From contig CAZRIP010000087.1 of NCBI GenBank assembly GCA_964600165.1, positions 1-16,650 of the forward strand: DNA of 16,650 nucleotides, read 5' to 3'. This document shows, in pieces, positions 12,301-15,300 of this stretch (its first letter is position 1; each line of letters opens with the position of its first letter). The stretch comes from CAZRIP01 sp964600165 (GTDB lineage Bacteria > Elusimicrobiota > Elusimicrobia > UBA1565 > UBA9628). Both the position numbers and the translations under genes were made by a program. The notes beneath the pieces are model-generated. The model searched no databases. It was not told the DNA's origin and was given only the letters and a program-made list of their open reading frames with translations.

Positions 12301-15300
12301 GCTGGCCGCCGCGGCGCAGCAGACCTACTTCTCGCCGCTGCACGTCGCCGCCGGCACGACGACCTTCGACGACGGCGGCCAATGGGACCCGAGCGCTCAG
12401 CAATTCCTGGTTCACACCGTCTTCCAGTTCGCCGTGGCTCCCGGCACCTACTCGGTGTCCGCGCTCCTTCCGAACTTCTCGCCGTCGAGCGGCACGGTCT
12501 ACGTCGCCAACGGCCTCAACACGATGGCCTTGCCGCCGCTCGCGTCGAAGAGCAGCGTCTCCGGCGCCGTCTCCGTGCCCTCGAACCCGAACGGCTACTT
12601 CGTGTCGGTCAACGCCGTGCCGCTGTCGACCGCGGCGGCGGCGGCGGGCAGCGGCGGCGGCGTGTCGCTGCTGCCGAGCATGACGAGCTCCCAGTACACG
12701 ATCGGCAACCTCGCGCCGGGCGCCTACGTCCTGACCGCGAACGTCAACGGCCTGGCCGCCGTCACGACCGGGCCGATCACGGTGCCGGCTTCGTCGGCGG
12801 TCACGCACGTCGACTTCCCGACTCTCGGAGTCGGAGCGTCGATCTCGGGCAACGTCTCGATCAACGCCAACACGCTCGGCAGCACGCTCGAGGTCGACGT
12901 CAGCGCTTGGTCGCCGGGCTCGCTCAACTTCGGCTCGACGAGCGTCTTCCACGCGGGCGCCAACGGCCTCGTGACGGTGCCCTACACGCTCCAAGGGTTG
13001 TCGAGCGGCTCGCCGTATCAGGTCTTCGTCAACGTCGGCGGGACCAACGCGAACCTGGCCCCGCAAGGCGCGGTGCCGCTCGCCGTGACGGCGCCGTCCG
13101 CGGCCGCGAACGTCTCTTTCGCGGCGAGCTCGGGCGCGATCTCGGGCACGATCACGCTGCCGGTCGGCGCGACGGATTTCGCGAACGTGAACGTGAGCGG
13201 GCTCACGGTGGCCTCGGCGCGGCCGGGCGACGTCGGCCACACGTTCTCCATCCCGAGCTCGACCGAGATCGCCCAGGGGGGCTCGGGCGGCTATTTCCTC
13301 TGCGAGCCGAGCAACGCGGCCCCGAACGCGACGGACGGCACCTGCCCGGCGGGCAACAACACGGCGACGTTCCTCGTCGGCGGCATCAACACGGAGACCG
13401 ACGACGTCACGTTCTTCTACGCCACCACGGGCCAAAGCCAGAAGGTCCACCTCTCCGTCGTCACGGGCTCGACGACGACGGCGACGGTCAATCTGAGCCA
13501 ACAGACCTTCTCCATCTCGGGCTCGATCAGCAATCAGATCAGCAACCCGTTGTTCAACACGGACCCGAACATCGTCGCGAACGCGATCTCGAGCGCCCCC
13601 GCGGGCTATCCGTTGAACCTGTCGCCGACGACGGCGCGCGTCGAGGCCATCGCGCAGAGCATCTCGCAGTTCAACGTCGCCATCTCCACGACTTATAATC
13701 CGTTGACGACGCAAGTCGGGTTCTTGACGGCCGCGGGCACGTGGACGATCACGAACCTGCCCTCGGGCGTCTACTTCGTCCACACGCTCGATCTGCGCGC
13801 CTGCGCGACGTGCGCCGTGTCCGTCCCGTCGGTCGGCCAGCTCGTCAACGTCGCCGGCGCGAGCGTCTCCAGCGTCACCCTCGCTCTCGCCGACGGCTTC
13901 ACCGTCTCCGGCTCGATCTCGCTCGACGGCGGCCTGCAGGACGCGCGGGCGTTCAACGTCACGGTCGTCAACCAGCGCCAGCAGGTCGTCGCGTCGACGT
14001 CGGTCGCGTTGGGCGATCCGACGCTCGGCGTCACGGCGAACTCCGTCAACTACAGCTTCTCGAACCTTCCCGCGGGCAACTTCTACACGCTGTCGGTCGC
14101 CGACGCCGGCAGCCCTCAGAAATACGTCGGAGCCCCGATCAACTTCCCGAACCCGGGACTGTCGCCGTCCGGCCTGCAGTCGAGCCTCTCGAGCCAAAAC
14201 GTCCTGCTCGAGCGCGCGGCCTACATCACGGGCCAGCTCCAGGACGCCAACAGCGGCCTCCTGATCAACGCGGGCAACGCGACGCTGCTCGCCGCCAACT
14301 TCCAGATCACGGCGACGGCTTCTCCATGGGTCCAAGGCGGCTACGCGGTGGCGGCGTCGTCGGTGGCCGGGCGCCCGATCCAGCAGGACGGCACCTTCCA
14401 GGTCGGCCCGCTGCTGCCGAACAACTCTTACATCCTCAGCCTGACGCAGCAGAGCTGGGACCCGCAGTTCCTGTCCCAAGGCAGCCAGAACTACACGCCG
14501 GTCACGATCGCGGGGTTGACGCCGCAATCGGGCCAGATCCTCAACGTCGGCGTGGTCAGCCTCAACCAGGGCCAGTCGCTGACCGGGCACGTCTACGCCT
14601 CGACGACGACGGGCGCGCTGCTCGGCAACATCCTGATCACGGCGCAGCCGTCGTTCGGCAACGCGTTCATGACGGTCCAGACCTACACGAACCCGAGCGG
14701 CCAGTACACGCTGTGGGTCTCCACCTACGCCTCGACGCAATACGACATCACGGCGGCGGGCCGCGACGGCAATCTCGCGTCGAACGGCACGTTCTACACG
14801 CAGGTGACGCTGCACGCGGTGAACTTGCTCGCGACGACCACGGCGGATTTCGTCCTCAACCCGCTGCAGGTGAGCGTCACCGGACAGATCGTCGTCGCCG
14901 ACGCCGCGACGGGGGGCTCGCTCAGCTATCCGTTCGGCTCGCAAAAAGGCTTCCCCGCGGCCGCGGTGTTCATGCAGCCTCAGAACGTCGTGCCGACGCA
15001 GAATCCGCTCGGCGACATCTCCGCGATCTCGGACTCGCTGGGCAACTTCTCGGTGACCGGCCTGTCGACGGGCACGTACTCCCTGCGCGTCGTCAGCTTG
15101 GGCTACGAGGTCTTCAACGCCACCGTGACGGCCTCGACCGGCACCTACGTCGTCTACGTGGGCTCGAACACGGCGGCCCACTACCTCGCGAACAACAAGA
15201 TCACGCTCGTGCGCGGCGCCACCGTCACGGGCCGCATCCTGCAAAGCGACGGCTCGGCGCCCAACACGACGCAGGTCGGCGGGATCGCGGCCGCGAACTT

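Noticed and set aside
10492..13698. Long + strand open frame in another register (about 1,070 codons), with similar ones at 6928-9033, 2017-3000 and 961-1839
   Set aside because: The translations are Arg/Gly/Pro/Gln-rich low-complexity sequence typical of out-of-frame reading of GC-rich genes. They overlap the supported frame completely.
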